Source: Pseudomonadota bacterium (GTDB taxonomy: Bacteria; Myxococcota; Polyangia; Polyangiales; Polyangiaceae). Taken from it: 7,617 bases of DNA. Below are positions 1 to 7,617 of this stretch, one piece after another. How positions within the stretch are numbered: the first letter of the stretch is position 1; the number at the start of each line of letters is the position of its first letter. The DNA lies in assembly GCA_023419055.1 (NCBI GenBank), contig JAEZYO010000265.1, forward strand, positions 1 through 7,617, in the 5' to 3' direction. Under the pieces are notes generated by a model. That model ran no database searches and was not told where the DNA came from. It was given only the letters and a program-made list of their open reading frames with translations. The translations under genes and the position numbers were made by a program.

Positions 1-103
1 GCTCAACGCCCCCGCACAGCGGTTCGTCATGCTGCTGAACGCCCCCGCCCGGGAGTTCGTCGGCGTGCTGGCCGCCAAAGAACGCAAGGAAGGTGGCGGC
101 TGA
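1..103 (+). CDS. rplJ: 50S ribosomal protein L10, C-terminal end (partial)
   Basis: Only the last 33 codons and the TGA stop (101-103) are present; the gene enters from the left edge and is read from base 2. The peptide begins LNAPAQRFVMLLNAPAREFV and ends in the charged/glycine tail KERKEGGG. This matches the long C-terminal helix of L10, which carries L7/L12 dimers on the ribosomal stalk. Two near-identical segments, LNAPAQRFV and LNAPAREFV, lie 12 residues apart, as expected for the repeated dimer-docking segments of that helix. The position 75 nt upstream of rplL is the usual rplJ-rplL order and supports the call. In E. coli L10 represses its own operon by binding a leader upstream of rplJ; any such site would be outside this window. 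The identification rests on a short fragment plus gene order. Confidence 0.85.
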   Translation, partial: LNAPAQRFVMLLNAPAREFVGVLAAKERKEGGG

Positions 104-178
104 CCCCCACTGAAACCGCCCACCGTATTTACCAACAACCACAGATTTTAAGATTTGAGATTCCCGTAGGAGCAAAAA

Positions 179-565
179 ATGGCTGACATTACCCGTGACC
201 AGGTCGTCGACTTCCTCTCCAACATGCCCGTGATCCAGCTTGCCGAGCTCGTGAAGGAGCTCGAAGGCAAGTGGGGCGTGAGCGCGGCCCCGGTCGCTGT
301 CGCCGCCGCTGGCGGTGGTGGCGGTACGGCTCCCGCTGCCGCTGCCGAGGAGCAGACCGAGTTCAACGTGATCCTGGCGGACGCCGGCGCGAACAAGATC
401 AACGTCATCAAGGCGGTCCGCGAGATCACGGCCCTCGGCCTCAAGGAAGCCAAGGACCTGGTCGAAGGCGCGCCCAAGACGATCAAGGAAGGCGTTGGCA
501 AGGACGAGGCGAAGGACATCAAGTCCAAGCTCGAAGCTGCCGGCGCCAAGGTCGAGGTCAAGTAA
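179..565 (+). CDS. rplL: 50S ribosomal protein L7/L12
   Basis: This gene encodes the 128-residue stalk protein L7/L12. It binds L10 as dimers and recruits and stimulates translational GTPases (IF2, EF-Tu, EF-G, RF3) on the 50S subunit. Residues 1-33 form the helical dimerisation/L10-binding domain ([21 protein letters not shown]). Residues 35-58 are a flexible hinge rich in Ala, Gly and Pro, including five consecutive glycines at 45-49. Residues 60-128 are the globular domain, with the conserved segments [12 protein letters not shown] (73-84) and [13 protein letters not shown] (87-99) and the end [12 protein letters not shown]. Factor-contacting residues equivalent to E. coli I69, R73 and K84 are kept as I77, R81 and K92. 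The length is normal. The ATG start has AGGAG at 168-172, six bases upstream. A 75-nt spacer, AT-richer than its surroundings, separates it from rplJ. Nothing is missing or unusual. Confidence 0.99.
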   Translation: MADITRDQVVDFLSNMPVIQLAELVKELEGKWGVSAAPVAVAAAGGGGGTAPAAAAEEQTEFNVILADAGANKINVIKAVREITALGLKEAKDLVEGAPKTIKEGVGKDEAKDIKSKLEAAGAKVEVK

Positions 566-596
566 CAGACCTTGCCCTCGGCTCAAGCAAGCAGAA

Positions 597-634
597 TCGC
601 TGGGCGCCCGGGCGCGGGCCCTCGCGCCCAGCGA
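597..634 (+). promoter_or_regulatory. Strong hairpin after rplL (possible attenuator or processing site)
   Basis: TCGCTGGGCGC at 597-607 is the exact reverse complement of GCGCCCAGCGA at 624-634, an 11-bp perfect stem. Inside the loop, after a 2x2 mismatch, GGGC (610-613) can pair with GCCC (618-621 as read) around the tetraloop GCGG (614-617), extending the structure. It starts 32 nt after the rplL stop. No run of T follows it, so it is not a canonical intrinsic terminator. By position it corresponds to the E. coli rplL-rpoB attenuator/RNase III region, which lowers or processes read-through from ribosomal protein genes into rpoBC. The pairing is seen directly; the function is inferred. Confidence 0.55.
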
Positions 635-659
635 AGCGAGCGTGACGCATTGAACGCGA

Positions 660-690
660 AGCGGGACGGCAGTTTCTTGCCGATCCCGCT
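660..690 (+). promoter_or_regulatory. Second long hairpin in the rplL-rpoB leader
   Basis: AGCGGGA (660-666) pairs with TCCCGCT (684-690), and CGGCA (667-671) pairs with TGCCG (678-682). This gives a 12-bp stem with a single bulged A at 683 and a six-base loop (gtttct, 672-677). The downstream bases are moderately T-rich (gtgttcattggttt) but contain no uninterrupted T-run, so intrinsic termination would be weak at best. A long, nearly perfect RNA duplex in this spacer would suit an RNase III cut site or an attenuator, as in the E. coli rplL-rpoB gap. The rest of the 566-807 leader holds only short, weak inverted repeats (for example CCTCG 731-735 / CGAGG 743-747). I saw no convincing promoter in it. 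Confidence 0.5.
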
Positions 691-792
691 GTGTTCATTG
701 GTTTCGGTCACCAGGGCGACGCCCCGGACCCCTCGAATCGAGCGAGGCCGCCCTTCTGCGTCGACCCTCCCGTTTGTGTTTTGTCAGTTTCC

Positions 793-804
793 AAGGAAGT
801 GATC
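793..804 (+). promoter_or_regulatory. Extended Shine-Dalgarno of rpoB
   Basis: AAGGAAGTGATC matches AAGGAGGTGATC, the complement of the usual 16S rRNA 3' end, at 11 of 12 positions; the only mismatch is A at 798. The core AAGGAAG (793-799) lies eight bases before the ATG at 808. This fixes the rpoB start at 808 rather than at the in-frame GTG at 691, which has no ribosome-binding site and directly abuts the 660-690 hairpin. Confidence 0.9.
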
Positions 805-807
805 CAG

Positions 808-7617
<6,810 letters not shown>

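Noticed and set aside
2..61. Tandem-like repeat in the rplJ end (LNAPAQRFV / LNAPAREFV, 36 nt apart)
   Set aside because: This is the normal repeated L12-docking pattern of the L10 C-terminal helix, not a mobile or regulatory repeat.
128..154. Possible promoter before rplL (TTTACC, 15-nt gap, TAAGAT)
   Set aside because: Only four of six matches in each box with a short spacer, in a stretch that is simply AT-richer than its surroundings. rplL is normally co-transcribed with rplJ, so this is not enough to call.
566..802. Small + strand open frames across the rplL-rpoB spacer (for example 572-802)
   Set aside because: No ribosome-binding site, no conserved motif, and they run through both hairpins and into the rpoB ribosome-binding site. 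The spacer behaves as a non-coding leader.
691..807. N-terminal extension of RpoB from the in-frame GTG at 691 (39 extra residues)
   Set aside because: There is no Shine-Dalgarno before 691, the codon abuts a strong hairpin, and the extension has no similarity to RpoB. ATG 808 has an excellent ribosome-binding site and gives the expected N-terminus.

Overview
This is a core-genome window, not an accessory one. It holds the distal half of the bacterial ribosomal-stalk/RNA-polymerase operon (rplJ-rplL-rpoB-rpoC), all on the + strand and in the classical order. It begins in the last 33 codons of rplJ and runs off the right edge inside rpoC. The DNA is GC-rich, with strong G/C preference at third codon positions. 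The beta subunit has proteobacterial-type insertions in its lobe and near its C-terminus, and an N-terminus of the form [12 protein letters not shown]... that resembles, from memory, RpoB of Myxococcota such as Sorangium and its relatives. I therefore infer a myxobacterium-like (former Deltaproteobacteria, class Polyangia) source. The phylum is moderately sure; nothing finer is claimed.

Layout: 1-103 is the C-terminal tail of ribosomal protein L10 (rplJ). 104-178 is a short spacer, AT-richer than its surroundings, that ends in the rplL ribosome-binding site. 179-565 is complete rplL (L7/L12). 566-807 is a 242-nt non-coding leader with two strong potential RNA hairpins (597-634 and 660-690), followed by an unusually long Shine-Dalgarno match at 793-804. 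808-4941 is complete rpoB (1377 codons). After only 17-18 nt comes rpoC, from 4960 to beyond the right edge. It covers the clamp, the active-site aspartate loop, the pore/secondary-channel region and the bridge helix; the trigger loop lies outside the window.

The genes form one expression unit. L10 and L12 build the GTPase-recruiting stalk of the 50S ribosome. RpoB and RpoC together form the catalytic core of RNA polymerase. The hairpin-bearing spacer sits where E. coli has its rplL-rpoB attenuator and RNase III processing site, so it is the natural place to set a different output for ribosomal protein and polymerase genes. That function is inferred by position only.

The one real anomaly is in rpoC. 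The reading frame is broken right after the catalytic [13 protein letters not shown] stretch, at about 6373, where two bases appear to be missing. The upstream frame then yields 186 nonsense residues to a stop at 6931-6933, while a perfectly conserved RpoC sequence continues in another frame to the end of the window. In a single-copy essential gene this is most likely a sequencing or assembly error. I found no evidence of a new biological system, mobile element, CRISPR array or RNA gene here.
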